Source: Heliopora coerulea (Eukaryota > Cnidaria > Anthozoa > Scleralcyonacea > Helioporidae). From it: a stretch of DNA of 64,000 nt. The DNA lies in contig JASJOG010000184.1 in NCBI GenBank assembly GCA_030142905.1, positions 310,001 through 374,000 of the forward strand, given 5' to 3'. The position numbers and the translations under genes are program-made. Positions 1 through 13,823 of the stretch are shown piece after piece; position 1 is the stretch's first letter; the number at the start of each line of letters is the position of its first letter. The notes below the pieces were generated by a model. That model worked only from the letters and a program-made list of their open reading frames with translations, was not told the DNA's origin and did no database searches.

Positions 1-1649
1 ATTTTACAGTGTCGTGTGCGGTGACAGTCAGATACCCAGCAACAGCGTTGTCTAGATATAACTGTAACTAACAACCACTAAGTAGTAGTTTAATGTAAAA
101 ACAACGAGATATCTAAACCTGATTAAAAATTTGATATCAAGAAAACTGAACAGCAAAATATAGAAGTTCTAATATCTGCTTTGCGCGGAGCCAAGATTTC
201 TCGTGTAATAATAAAGTATTTAAGGCCGTGGAGCTTCTGTAGAAAGAGCTCTTTACCATGGCATTTGTACTTGGTTTAGGCACTGTTGATGTACGATCGT
301 TACTTCTTAATTGATGGAGTTGACTATTTGATTGAGTAAATAAACCATTTCGACTTATACTTGGAAATGGGGAAGGATGTTCATCAGACGCAATTAAACA
401 GTCAATCGATCCGATATCAGATTTTCCCTAACCAGGAATATAAACATGTTCTTAACAACAGAATTGGGAAATTAGGGAATATATACTTTACAAGATCTTT
501 GAAAAAAGACAGTTCTGCGGACCTGTAGAGACAAAAGGATTACGTTGTAGTACCACTGTAGCATTACGCCAGTTACAGAACTCGACTTTTTTTAAAGAAA
601 TATAGTTGAACAGGCGACATAGCAATTTGGAAAATTTTAAATAGCAAACACCGAGTCTTAAATTATTTGATTTAAAGTGCAAATAAACCCTCCGCAGTTT
701 TCAGCTTTTTGTATAGAGAAACCAAAAAGAGCCGATAAGTTCTTTTACAATTTTTGATTTAGTACATTCGTTTTGGAGGTATATCACGTTAAATACGCCT
801 ATTTGCATATAAAAGTCGCGCGTTAACGAGGCTTGGGACCCAGGAACGTATAGGTTTCACACAACAAGAAAACAGTTGCATTTTGATCACAGTTATCGAA
901 ATGCTTATATTTCGAATAATAATCACCATTTCAAGCACAAACTCGGACGCTGACACTTATGAAAGCATATCTTCCACTGATCTTTTAATTTGCCTGGTTC
1001 CCAGAACCTCAGAGCCTTGAGAACATACGTGGAAATTTTTGGCAGGGAGTTCAAAATTAGACTTTTTGGCAATACTTAAAAAGAGAAATCTTGGAAATGA
1101 ATGGACAAAATTAAAAAATGTAAAAATACTTACTAACCAGTTTTTAATCCTCTTTACAAAGAATTAATGACCGTGAAGAGTTTATACGCAATTTTAATTT
1201 GCACGGTTCGATTTGGGTATCAAAGATGGTCACCACTATGTCATTGTTGGATAAAGACAGAACAAAAAGACTTTGATACGAAAAAATACTTAGCAAGTTA
1301 AGTTAGATAAAAGAATAATCCTAACCACATCCCGTGTCCCAGCCCAAGTACGTTCCATAATCCTAATTCTCTCATTGAATATACCATCTCAATATACCAT
1401 CTGCGACGTAATTATTGTTTACTTTCCACCAAGGTGAACACGGTAACGAATACGAGTGGTGATTTTTCTGTACATCAGGGATCGTATGGGACAATCGCTC
1501 CATGTACAGTGGCCTTCAGAAAGAACCCTCGAAATGAATTACGGTGGTTTGATCGCTTACGCAAAGATCGTCTTGTTCAAATAGTATCACTGTAAAAGGT
1601 TTTAAGCACCTACAGCAATAAATCAGAGGTATTTAGCGTATATACTAAC
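1..1649. other. Sec24 intron, no exon recognised
   Basis: Searched on the minus strand for the C-terminal Sec24 helical and gelsolin-like blocks. None is present with splice sites, so this is read as intron. No coding signal or mobile element was recognised. Confidence 0.6.
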
Positions 1650-1768
1650 CTGACCCGCGGACGACGGTGCCGCGCAGTGCTGTCGGTAGCAGGCTAAGAT
1701 CGATGCAGCTTGATTGACAATATTTTCTCGTATTGTCTTGGGTACCGAATTACACACTTGTTTTATTG
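1650..1768 (-). CDS. SEC24: Sec24 exon 21 (last one in window)
   Basis: Residues 840-879: [14 protein letters not shown], then [20 protein letters not shown], helical domain. Acceptor TTTTTAG, donor GTTAGT, phase 1 in, 0 out. The next expected block (family LILPECMKLLP) was not found between 1 and 1649. Confidence 0.94.
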
Positions 1769-4473
1769 CTAAAAACATAAAAAATTTAATAAAACAATAA
1801 ATTGCACTTTTACTGGTTTTTACCTTCTCGAGAAGTGTCTGAATGTAATGTATATGTGTGTGTATATCTATAAATATTTAAAGAATTGCTGTAGGATTAA
1901 TGGTGACTCGTTGCAGTGCTGAATGATGGGTGAAAAGTCAAAAGGGGGAACAGCCGAAACTTACGTTTCGAAACGTCAGTTTCTTGTCCACTAAGTTTCG
2001 GCAGTTTCCTGATGCTTTTGGCTTTTTTACCCAAAGGAAAATAAACTTGATGACCCGTGGTCAAAAAGGTCATATATGACTGTATAATGGGAAAAATATT
2101 AATATTAAAAAGGGATATAAGCCCAAAGTAAACCGTAACATATGTGTAAAGGGTCACTAATCAACTGTGTTAATACATTTATTTATTCTTAACAGACAAT
2201 AATAGGATCATCAGACCTTTAAGAACATCACAAGGAACAACTTATGTGCGACAACCACACCTTTTACTTAATACTCAACGTTTTAATAGCCTGACTTTTA
2301 CGGTTAGTACTACTTGGTTAGTTCTCTGTGATTACTTGAGGTAATCAGTGGACATTCGTCAAGTTCATATATTTAGAAATGCGTTGTCTGACCCCCAGAC
2401 AGGGATTGAGCTTCCGAAACTCAAATGGAGACCAAAGGTATTGGTTCAACAAATGTGCTGACTATGTGGTGACCACAACATGATAATCAGGTGTCTATTA
2501 AAACGAAACTCAATGACAAAGGTCGTAAAGAGAGTTCCAAAAACAACTAGACACAATTTACAAAAATAGAAGTTTTGATCATAAATGACAAGTACTCCAG
2601 ACGCGGAATTCTGCTCACGACCATTACAATACATTGAATCGCTCCTCTCTCCGGAGGATGTCATCTCAAAAATGATTTGTATTAAACATAATAATTTCTT
2701 ACGAAAATAAAAATGGAATAAGACGTTAATACCAGTCAATGACATCCTCAAGGCTCCTTTAAACCAAATAGTTTATTACCTTCCAATGTACAAAGTTGTT
2801 ATATAGAAGCAAATCCTGTCTGGTTATTTTCAAGTTGCGAAACCTGATCTACTATCTTCAGATTAATTCAAACTAAGATTTGAATGTGAGGTTGAGTGAA
2901 CCGGTTCCTGCCTTCATGTCGCACAATCTTGAAACCAGAACATTTTAGCTGACTTTCGCGACATACGGTGATCATGAAAATGTTCTCTTATTAAAAGCAG
3001 CGTCACATTTAAATTTGATATCACCGCCTACAAATGAACTGTATATTGTCCAATTTGACGAAGACAAAGCCAAAATATGCATTGTGTTCAATCAAAACCA
3101 GGGCACTCTATCAAAACTAAATAAATCATTTTTGAAAGGTAATAAAGCTCGTATGTGGTGATGAAAGGAGTAACCCTGATCAACACAATTTAAGCGCATA
3201 CCGTGTTTTGCCATGTAGTTGGTGAAGGTATCCATTTCGCAACACCTGAACAGGTCAGTCAGCTGGTTGCAAGTGGAGAGCGCCAGATTGTGGATCCGAA
3301 GACGTCTTTGACCACAAATATTTGTATAAAGAAGAGCGCACTACAACAACAACCACCCATTGATATTACTTAGAAGTAAAGTAGCAACACCTACTTTTTA
3401 AAAGGAAGGGTTACGTAGCACCGTTCAAACATGAATGTATATGTAAAACGGAAGTGAATTAAAAAGGAAAACCAATAATAGTAACTTGTATTTCAATGGC
3501 TTTTTCCCAGATGTTAGAAGGGTTAAATATATATTGCCTAGGACTAATGATGAATTATAATTTCGGGCTCTGCCAAGTTTGAAAAATTAATCTATTGTCA
3601 TAGTCACCTTTCAGCCGAGATGGTCATTATTCTACAGGATGGACTGATAAGGAACGGGCGATTCCATGTCAATACCTTTTTGTCAAGTTGCTACATAATC
3701 GCGCTGGTCGCAGTTTATAAGAAGGTTTTTACGTTGAATTAACCAAACCACTTCACAATGAAAAGAAAAAGATTCACTTATTTTAAGCTGATGTCAGCCA
3801 CGGATTAAATGACGACAAGTGTTTCTGGCTTAAGTTGTTTTCTGTTATTATTTTTCTTTCCTATGTTGTAATACAGTTGTAATACCCCAAAGCTGCTGGG
3901 TAAATTTCCACAATTCTTATTCCAATTTCTTGTCAAATTTCAAGTCCTAGCCATGTTACCTTAATTCATGCCGTGGAAACTGAGCTTGTCCTCAATACAA
4001 AATGGCACAACGAAGTAAAATCTGTTCTAGAAATCTTTGATTCAAATTTGGAATGTTTCACAGTTTTTTTGTTCCAAAGTGGTTAGCGTAATATGAGCTG
4101 TTCCACGTGAAAGAATGGATGTCATGTCTATCATCTTTTCATGAATTCTTCTCTGAGACAGGTTTATAGTTTTGAATAACTGAAGTTATCTCTATTATGC
4201 TTTTACAAATGAATATCACAGATTTGAAACTATACCTTCTCCTCCAGACTGACTCATACATACTTATACTAGTTTCAGTGAAACTCTTCCAACAGACTTG
4301 CCTGTAAATAAGCAACACTGTCTTCCTGGAGTTTATCGTCGTGTTTGATTTCAATGACCATAGACTAGTCAAAAAAAAAAAAGAAAAAGAAAAAGCCAAA
4401 TGATAAGGCACAACTTCGCACAAATTTAAATTCGATACTAAACTAAAGTCACAGATATATATAAAATATTGTG

Positions 4474-4504
<31 letters not shown>

Positions 4505-7500
4505 GTATTCCTGGAGTTTATCGTCGTGTTTGATTTCAATGACCATAGACTAGTCAACAAAAAAAAAAAAAAGAAGCCCAATGATAAGGCAACTTTGCAC
4601 GAGTTTAAATTCGATACTAAACTAAAGTCGCAGTACTATGTTTTGACTTTAACTATCTGAAATTTCTCGCGAAGGATATAGTTTGACGGACGATAATATA
4701 TAGACGTTCGTCACGCTCACATGCGCAGAAAAATTATTTTTGAGCCGCAGACAACCATCGAACCCGATCAGAAGGTTTCGGGTCCCCCTCTCGTCTAGTA
4801 CTCAGAAATAATTTTTTCAGGATATGAGCTTGACAAACGTCCATATGTCATCACGCTATCACAACTAAATCGCATATGCAATTTCCATTTCAGCTGTTTA
4901 GTTTGAACATTAACGTAATTTTCTTACCGTTTGTGAACTGACTAAAGCAAGTTCAACATCAGTTGTATTGTTCATATGGAAATTACCATAAAACTCACAC
5001 GGCCGCAGACCTATAGAATACAAAATGGGAGAATATTACGATTCAGGTACTTCACTTTACTTTTTAACTTCTTCTCTTCACTTTACTAATACTTGCTTCA
5101 CATCATTTCACGTCAACTCAACTCACATCTCCTTCCTTCCCTTCCAATTGGTAAACAGAAGTATACAAGAACTAACCTGTACTAGTTCGAAGTCTCATAA
5201 TTGTGTCTAATCCAACATTACGTTCAATATTTCGTATTAAATCTTGCCTGAATTGTTCACCATGAGTGGTTTCCTATAGCGGTCAATAAAACAACCGAGG
5301 TAACGTTATCGAATTAAAACAGACGTTCGTACTAGACGTTATAAGCTATTTAAATATCAGCAATACTACATACTTTATCAAATACGTTTCAAAGAGATCG
5401 AAAGGACGTAAAGTGCGGATTTAGGGAGACACGCTTCCAGACTATGGTATATCAATAGTTCCCCATTGAATCGTGATGACAGTGGTTTACTGCCAGGAGC
5501 AAGTTGCTTTTTGTTCATATATAACGTCACCAGTTCTGTTAAAAATGGGATTTCACTCTCACCTCACCTGAAACTTTTCAAGGTACGTTTAAAACTTTTC
5601 AGTCTGAGTAGTTTGAAACTGTGTCTTGTTCCAGCTTAATGATATTAACAGCAGTCAGGTGACTTAATGACAGTTGACTCCAAGTTGGCAGCAAACGCTG
5701 ATAATACATCTCATTAATCACGTTATTGTTGATTTACAAATCAGACTATATATTTTGGAACTCAAATGGCTTTGTTTTTTAGGGAAAAAGACCATGACTA
5801 GTTCCTGTTTTATTCATGTCTAGTTCACTGACAGACTGCCTTTGCTCGAAACGTTAATTTTTTTTCCACCTTCAGCAGTTCATCAACCTTTCAACTTGTT
5901 CCAAGGAACACACGATTTCCACTTTTTCACGAAAATCACTAGGTTCTTAATCCGTTTCATAAAGAAGCGCCACCAGTAGTGCAAACATAAGAGGCTAACT
6001 AGGTTCAAGCCCAAACTCTCCTCCTAATGTGCAGAAGAGATGGCATTACTCGAGAGTAGGTTTTACAGAACTAAACTCCATAAAAATAATACACTAAGCA
6101 TGCTTTTTGCATTTGTATAGACAGGCTCGTCAATTTTTTAAAAAGGAATAGGTCAATTCAAGAGGATGAGGCTATTCCAAGAATGGATTTCCCGTTCATT
6201 TAGGCCCAAATCATCCAGACGGACAGGCCACAGGTCTTAAAATGCAATATACCTTTTTATTAAATTTTCTTTTTTGGACGGGTCAAACCGTAGAAATGAA
6301 AACCGCCTTAAACTTCAAAATTTTCTGGGGGATCCTAATCGTATACTTCCCCTCAAGAAACGTAAAAATTGCAGTTCCAGTCATAAAATCCTTATGTCTC
6401 CCCATAGTGCCTGTGAGTTTAGCACACCTACTCCGTGTAGGTCGATTTCCACTATTTATCACTGCAGACTGTGGTCTCAGATTGCCGTAATTTAACTGGT
6501 TTCTACTAAACTATCACTCATACTAAAATATTTGCTGCTTAAACTGACCTTGAAAAATGAGTATCTGTACAATTGACCTCCTGTACAGGACGTCAGGGCA
6601 CCAATTGTTGCGACATCAATGAATGCATTCGGAAAGAGGAACAAGTCAACAGCCACACCAGTCTCGACGCAACTCTTCGCTAGTTTTTCGTAAAAATTCG
6701 TCTGAGGGTAAAGGATTGTCTAACGAAACAAAGAGGTTGAGCTAATACTTACGCCAAACTTGATTTGAAGCATATTTTAGCAGAATTACGACACCAAGTC
6801 TACTCACTAAAGTCTTAAATGCCCAGAGATAATAGACATGTAAACATTTCACGGTCCTCTCCCCTTGACGAGAAAATCGTCCGACGTTAGCCAGAATCCT
6901 TATCCTGCGGGGGAGACTTAATGGTATAATAAGTAGCTGAAAAGTGGCTCCCTACAATTTCTGTCCTTACACGGTGCTAGTTGCACGGCATTTCTTCTCT
7001 TTAGAATAATTATAAAATCAGTATAAGAAGTATATTTGACCGCAGAAGAAATATAACAGATAGATCATATACGTCAAAAAGTGCAATTATCTATCGCTAC
7101 CATCGTAGCAACATCACATGACAATTATCACATTACCTTCGGATTTCTTAATAAATATTTTTAAAATTAGTGTCAGGACAGATTTCTAATGGTTGCAAAT
7201 CACCTATTAAAAATTTCACCAGGGAACCAACTCAAGAACATTTTGAACAAATGCTACAAGTTTTGTTTAATTCACGCTTTTCGCCAGTCAGTTCACAGGA
7301 GAATCATCTTCGATCCACAAGTTTCTTAAAGTGCAGGCCGGGAGATTACTACGCACGTTCACAAACATATAAGGTGCACGAATACTCAACAGTCAGTATT
7401 AGTCTTTTTACTATACCTTTTCTTTGTCGGTTGCTAGTAATTTTCTATCCTCTCTATTTTTCAGTTTTCCTGGAGCCTCACATATCGGCAATGATGTGTG

Positions 7501-10500
7501 GAATAACAGTAATTTTCCACAAATACCTGCGGACTTAAATGTAAACGAAGGTTGATATAATTTGGTACGTGATGATGCAACAACTTGCATTTAGAAGTTC
7601 TTTAAACAACAGGGAATAAGTAAGGTATATTTACTTTTAGCGCATCTAGTCCAGCTTGAACAACAGGTGCCAGAACAATCTCAGTTTCCCTTGTGTCAGC
7701 AAACATATCAGGTATCTGTTCCATTAAACTATGAAAAAAAAAAAAAAAAAAAAAAAGAAAGTAGAGAGTTCTCAATCACTTGAGTGACTGGTCAATTTTC
7801 TAAAAAGGATTCATGAGCCGTAATGTTAACTTTAGATAAGCGACACCATCGGTATGGCACGCACGTTTAGCAGCCCCGTCTGATATTCGATGGGAAACAA
7901 GAAGTGGATTTGAATTGTGATGGCAAATTCGTATCCACATTTATGTATCCGAGGCATTGGTGTACTCAACATAAAAATGGGATATAAGTGACTTGAAAAT
8001 GATGGAAACAGTATTCCAAAAGTCTCGCTTATCCAAATAGAAAGTAAAGAATAAGACCTCGATTAACATAAAAGTTCCGATATCGAAAAGTACTTTGAGA
8101 ATCCAATAAAGTAAGAAAGGGAGCTGGCCTTTCAAGTGATAATTCTCGCACTGAGGGCGAATTAAACGAGAAACTTTACAAGGAACACTTCAGTATTCTT
8201 GAAAAGATACTCTAATATAAGCCTTGCAAGATGGATGAGAGTCACTATGTCGAACGCAAATTAATCCGTAGATTACAACATGGAATTGAAACGTTCTTGG
8301 TTTCCACGGTAAGTTTTGATAAATCTACATGTACTTAGTTCAACATACCGATAGCCTGCGGTGCAGACGTTTATGTTGGGTTGTACTTCCTGTTCAGCGT
8401 GTGCACATCGGAAGCCACAAACTGGTTCTAGTCACGTGAATTTTTCACAGGAAGTTGGAATCTGACGTGATTGCTTGATTGTTAATATCATATCCACCAC
8501 AATTCACCTCCACTTCGGTAAATAATTGTTCTTTACAATTACTCTTATTGGTAGGCTCGAGACAGTTATCGATAACATACCTTTCAATGACTGTCTTTGC
8601 CTCTTTCGCATTTACAAGGAAACCATCCAGCAAGGGAACAAAGACATCATTGACATCCGAAACTATCATCATTTGTGGTTGAGCCAAATTAGACTAAAAC
8701 ATAAAGCACGAATGACGTTTATTGGTAAAAACCGAGGTTGCACGTTAAGGGATATATTTAGACCTTTTAACAAAACTGAACATCAGGGACGAGAAATAAT
8801 ATACTCTCATGTTAGACTTCGACAATCAGGTCCAAGTTAATATATACTATATGACTTGCCAAACTGTGAGGATCGATTTACAGGATGACGCGTCCTATAT
8901 CCAATATAGCTCGGTCGCGTACATTGTATATTATATGAATTAATATACACAGCCTACTACTAGATTTTGGAGATTTAACTAGGTAAATTGAAGAAAGAGC
9001 TCAATCTTTCCACGAAATTCCAATATGACTTCTAGCACGATTTCTTTTGAACGTTAAATGACGATCAAAGTTTTACGACGTTTTCTAAGCCACAAAAATT
9101 TAACGTGAAAAAAGAGAGGGATCTGCATTCGATATACAGGTTAAACATGGTTATGACCCTCCCTTGTGTTTTCTTCACGAGTTATTGAGTTTTAAAAGTT
9201 AACTAAGAAAAGGCAAATGCAAGAATCAATTGTTACAGCTGTAGTACTGTACAAGTGTAAATCAGTTATGGCCAGACATTGAGGACAGGAAGCGGTTTGA
9301 TCTGCACTCACAATTTTTGAACGCATAGTTGACAATCATATGCTAATGGTAGGCTTTCAATAGACAAATTTAATTGCTAATAAAAATTTAACGGCCCAGT
9401 TGATGGAACTTCAGACATAAAATTACAAAACTTTAAATGAAACCAAACTAAAAAAAGTTTATTAGAAAAAGTCTTTTTGTTAGTAAATTTTAACACAAAA
9501 CCGCACTTGTCGATGTTGTGCTTGTTTATGCCAAGTTCGGTTCTCATCGTGACAACTTATGGATTAATTTACATATATTCTGAGGCACAAATATCATACA
9601 TTTCAAGACGTTCGGGAACCAATTTGAAGACATGGAAATGCCGTTGAAACAAGTAAAAAAGAAGTGTCATCCTTTCCGAGTGCTTTCCGACGTGCAACCA
9701 CTCGACATACCAAACTTGCGGCTTAAAGAGGCATACTTCGCCACATCTTGGAGATTTAAGAGACTTGTGTACATGGAGTAAGAGGTACGATTATAAGAGT
9801 TTCAGGAATCTATTTAGATTCAACGAATTGTAACAGAATTTGCAATGGTGAATGCTTGTGTTATTTTCTACTGTTGGAGACGTGCAACTGTAGGAATTTC
9901 ACACGATATATAATAAAGATGTGCCTTGAAGAATTTGTTTTATCAAATCTATATAAAGGCGCCATCTTGAAATTCTCTGTTAAGGAGCCAATGCGCATGC
10001 TTGTTGGCAATACAAACCACGATTTCTAGCCATAGTTTGTATATTGGCAATGTTGCTCTCCGATAATGTTTCAATAGGGGTGCTCATGACAGTGATTCTA
10101 ATTATCTGGTGAGACACCGGATAAATAAGACAAAACATCCGGTTTGATATCCAACATCTTTTTTCTCCCGAAACTAATCACTTCGCAAATTTTAACTCTA
10201 AAAATAGAAATTGGCGTAAAACTTTGAAAAAAAGCCTTAAAAACTTTTTACGATCATCATTTTACCCAGCCTTCCACGTCTGAATTAGTAATGCGGTGCG
10301 ATCATTTGTGGACGTACTAAAAAAACTTTGCTGGTTTTAGTTATAATATATTTTGTTATATAATCTCAGATAATTTTACGAATGGATTTTTCTTCTCAGT
10401 CTCTGTTCTCATAACATCCTGTTAAGGTTCATCTTCCCATTACTTGATGGGATTCTACAATTATCCGGTAGGATACCTGACAGAGAATTATTTCACTATC

Positions 10501-13500
10501 GTGCCGAATGATTTAACCGAAATGTTTATCTAGAATACTCCAACAAGCAGTAAAAGATTATATAACTCCCCGTGGAATAACACTTAAGGCGGAAGAGTAG
10601 TTGTTATAGGATAAGCAACGTTGGTCGCCAAAGGGGTGTAAGGTGTCTATGCCAACTAAGGCTAGTTAAGACCCTTTCCGCGTAGTAATTACTAATAGCA
10701 ATGAGATACAGCAAAAAAAAAAACCCACAGGAAATTAAAAAACAATTCCTAGCGCATTTCTACCGTCAGACATATTGGGGTGTTCCGTAACCACGTCACA
10801 CAAGTCAATGTTCGCTAAAAATAATCTAGCTAATAATACTTCAGTTACCTTGACGTTGTAAAAGTGCAAGGACGAATTATATGTAACAAATCCAACTTTC
10901 ACAAGTGACTCATTTTGACCATGCATTCTGAAAAGAAAAAAAAACGGAAAAAAAAATAGAGAGAGAAAATTTCAATAAAGACCGTGAATAATATATATTT
11001 CAGTTAATATTGCATTATACGTCAAATGATCAAGCAAAGAAGAATGGCACTCTGAAGGTCATTATTAGTATTTCCAGCAACTGTAGCTCATAATACCAAA
11101 AACAGTAAAGGTGCTGACAAGAATGAATTCTGTCCAGAGGGCACGTTACCCAAACCAGGTTGCTGACACATACCAACACGGCGGAAGGAAGAGGATATTA
11201 TCAGTTAAAGCAATAAGGGACAAAAAATTTATCCCAAACAGTGAACTTGATTTAAAATATAAAATATAAAATGCAATTGTATAGCAATTTCTAGATTTGA
11301 AAAAATGGAGGTCAACCCGCGACTTTTAGTTGAAACGAGGTTCAGCCCAATGTTTTGACGATCGTCTCCTTTCACAAACGCAGTTGGCCCACTTGTCGCT
11401 ATATTTTTTCTTTACTTGGGCAAAACCAGCATTTTGAAAATAAAAGAGGCATACGGGCTGCAAATATATACATTTATTAAAAATATGCTTATGCCTGGAG
11501 TAGAACGAAACACAAGTTAAAGATTCTTACTTCGGCAATCTTTCAAGAAGAGCCGGAATTTCTCTGACCAACATTCGCAGCATCCCGCACTGTATACTTT
11601 GATAAGAGGCCTCGATCATAAAGATATATGCAGGTGGCTCGGGAAGCTTCTGGTTCTACAGAGATGAACGAAAATGGTTTGCAGAGCAATTCCACAACAT
11701 GGGAGGGACTGGTGGTTCGAAATCTGAAGGCCTAGTGGATCGTTTGATCAAGGTACGCCAGACGTTAATTATTTTTACTGGAGTAATAAAACGAAATAGC
11801 CTGGCTAATCCATGAACTACAAGTCGTATAACCAAGGGGGGAGGGAAACAAAAATGATGAAAACATTTTTACGTTTAAAACTAGTGGAGGACAACAATTC
11901 TGGCTGACATCATTCACACAAGCTCCAGTTATTGTATCACTTTGTCATTTTAAGTACAAATGCACAAAATGTTCAACGTGCAACAAGACAGATATCTTCA
12001 TTAATCTATGTTATTTTCAGTTTACAAACACCACATGTTTCGGTGGCAACAAAAAGTGACGTAGTTATGACGTCATGGTGGTAAGCTGTTAAGCAATTCG
12101 GCAGTTTCTTCGTCGATTAAAATCATTCTTCGGTACAGTATAGGCATTACGAATTGCCTGTAACTTCTTTCCCATTAATATTTCTTAATGATTTTTTCAG
12201 CAACAAAGTCAATAAATTTTCGGAAAAGTCGTAAATTTCAGAGGGGTATATTTAAAGGGAACTTTCCATCCCATGGTGTGAATATCTTTTTAAAAAGGAA
12301 AGATAATGAAACTGCAGCTTATGTTGGAATGGCCTTCACCGCGCACAAATCTTTACGCCAATTAACAATCAATAGACGCCGGGTGGGAGCCTGAACCGAA
12401 CTGTTTCAACTAGCTCATTGCTTGAGTGCTCGAAATATCTACTGTGTTCAATGTTGTGTACGGTGATGCTGTCTCGAACGCAGAATCGCAGACAACAAAT
12501 ATTGAAATGTAATGGCGTTTGCACGATTGATTGGCACGATACCTCTTTTCGCATTCACAGAACTGATAATATTGCAAATAGCATTACCTTGCAATAGTCT
12601 GCCGTCGCTACATATTCGTAGGATCCCAAGCACAGTTCAGGCCGCTGATAGATATCTACTCTTAGTCCTTGGTGATCTAAGTGAGAGAAGTACTCCTGTG
12701 GAACTAGAAAGGAATCAAAACAGGAAAAAATTACAAAGGAAAAACAAACCGAGCATTAACCGTTCGGTATTAAAATCAGTTTGGCGAGCGCAGCAATTAG
12801 AAGGCTTTTCTGAAACCCTGCTCAAAAAAAAATTCTCAAACTCATTAATAATTTATGAGTACATCATTCAATCAGACGCGCTGAATGGCACCATGTGAGC
12901 GAACTTGAGACACCATGGAAGTACTGGGAATAATAGTTCAAATCCTTGGACTTAAAATACAATTTCACACAGTCGGTTTATTCATCAATACACTCATTAC
13001 TAATACACCAATTCATTGTGCCAATATACTAGTTGATTCTGAGAAGTCATTCAAAGGCCTCCAATTTGGACTAGACCGGGTTTTCAAATACTCGGAATTC
13101 CTTCAAGTCCTCGGCTTCGCTTTGGACTAGCACGAATTCCTCGTACTTGAAAATCCGGTCTAGTCCGAATTGGAGGCCTTTAAATATTACATCAAATCAC
13201 GACAAAAGAAACGCGTCAAGAAACTCACAACAAAAACCTGTAAACAAAAAAGGTAAAAGAGAAATATTCCACACAAAACAAACATCATTATTCATAACCT
13301 AAATTTTCAACATCAACTCTAGCATATCAGCACCCCCTTTATAACAACCATAAAACACCAGAAAAGCACAGTGGGCAGAGTACTGCACCAGATTCGCACG
13401 GTAGCTTTCTCAGCAGGAGGTCACAGAGTTGCATATTTTGTAACTAGTTCCTTGTTGGGTCTTCAAATATGAGATTCTAACGCTCGAAAATTTACTTCAG

Positions 13501-13779
13501 TAAATATAATTAACTAGAAATATGTGTACGCAACAAACTCACGCCCACCATTCAAATATATCTCTCGAGAATCCGAGTAAGATCAATAACTTTTCAAAAT
13601 TGTCAGAGACAAATCATCCTCACTATAACTGGAAGAGTGAATGCAATAAAAAACCCCCCAAAAAACAAACCACAATTTGGCCACAAATTAACAATCCAAT
13701 CACTAGGCATTTTTCTGGTTGAAATGAGGTCATTTTGTTTATCACAGGACAGAGATACTCAAGCAATTTTCTATTTGTG

Positions 13780-13823
<44 letters not shown>

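Noticed and set aside
4139..4546. 135-codon minus-strand frame
   Set aside because: Runs across Sec24 exon 19, its GC donor and a TA microsatellite. The family match ends at the donor, so the long frame is accidental.
7170..7538. 122-codon plus-strand frame
   Set aside because: Opposite-strand shadow of Sec24 exon 15, which gives exact family sequence on the minus strand.
12512..12898. 128-codon plus-strand frame
   Set aside because: Overlaps Sec24 exon 10 on the other strand and shows no domain.
13375..13460. Possible SINE (GTGGGCAGAGTACTGCACC, GAGGTCACAGAGTTGCA)
   Set aside because: Spacing is tRNA-like but the B box is too far from consensus.
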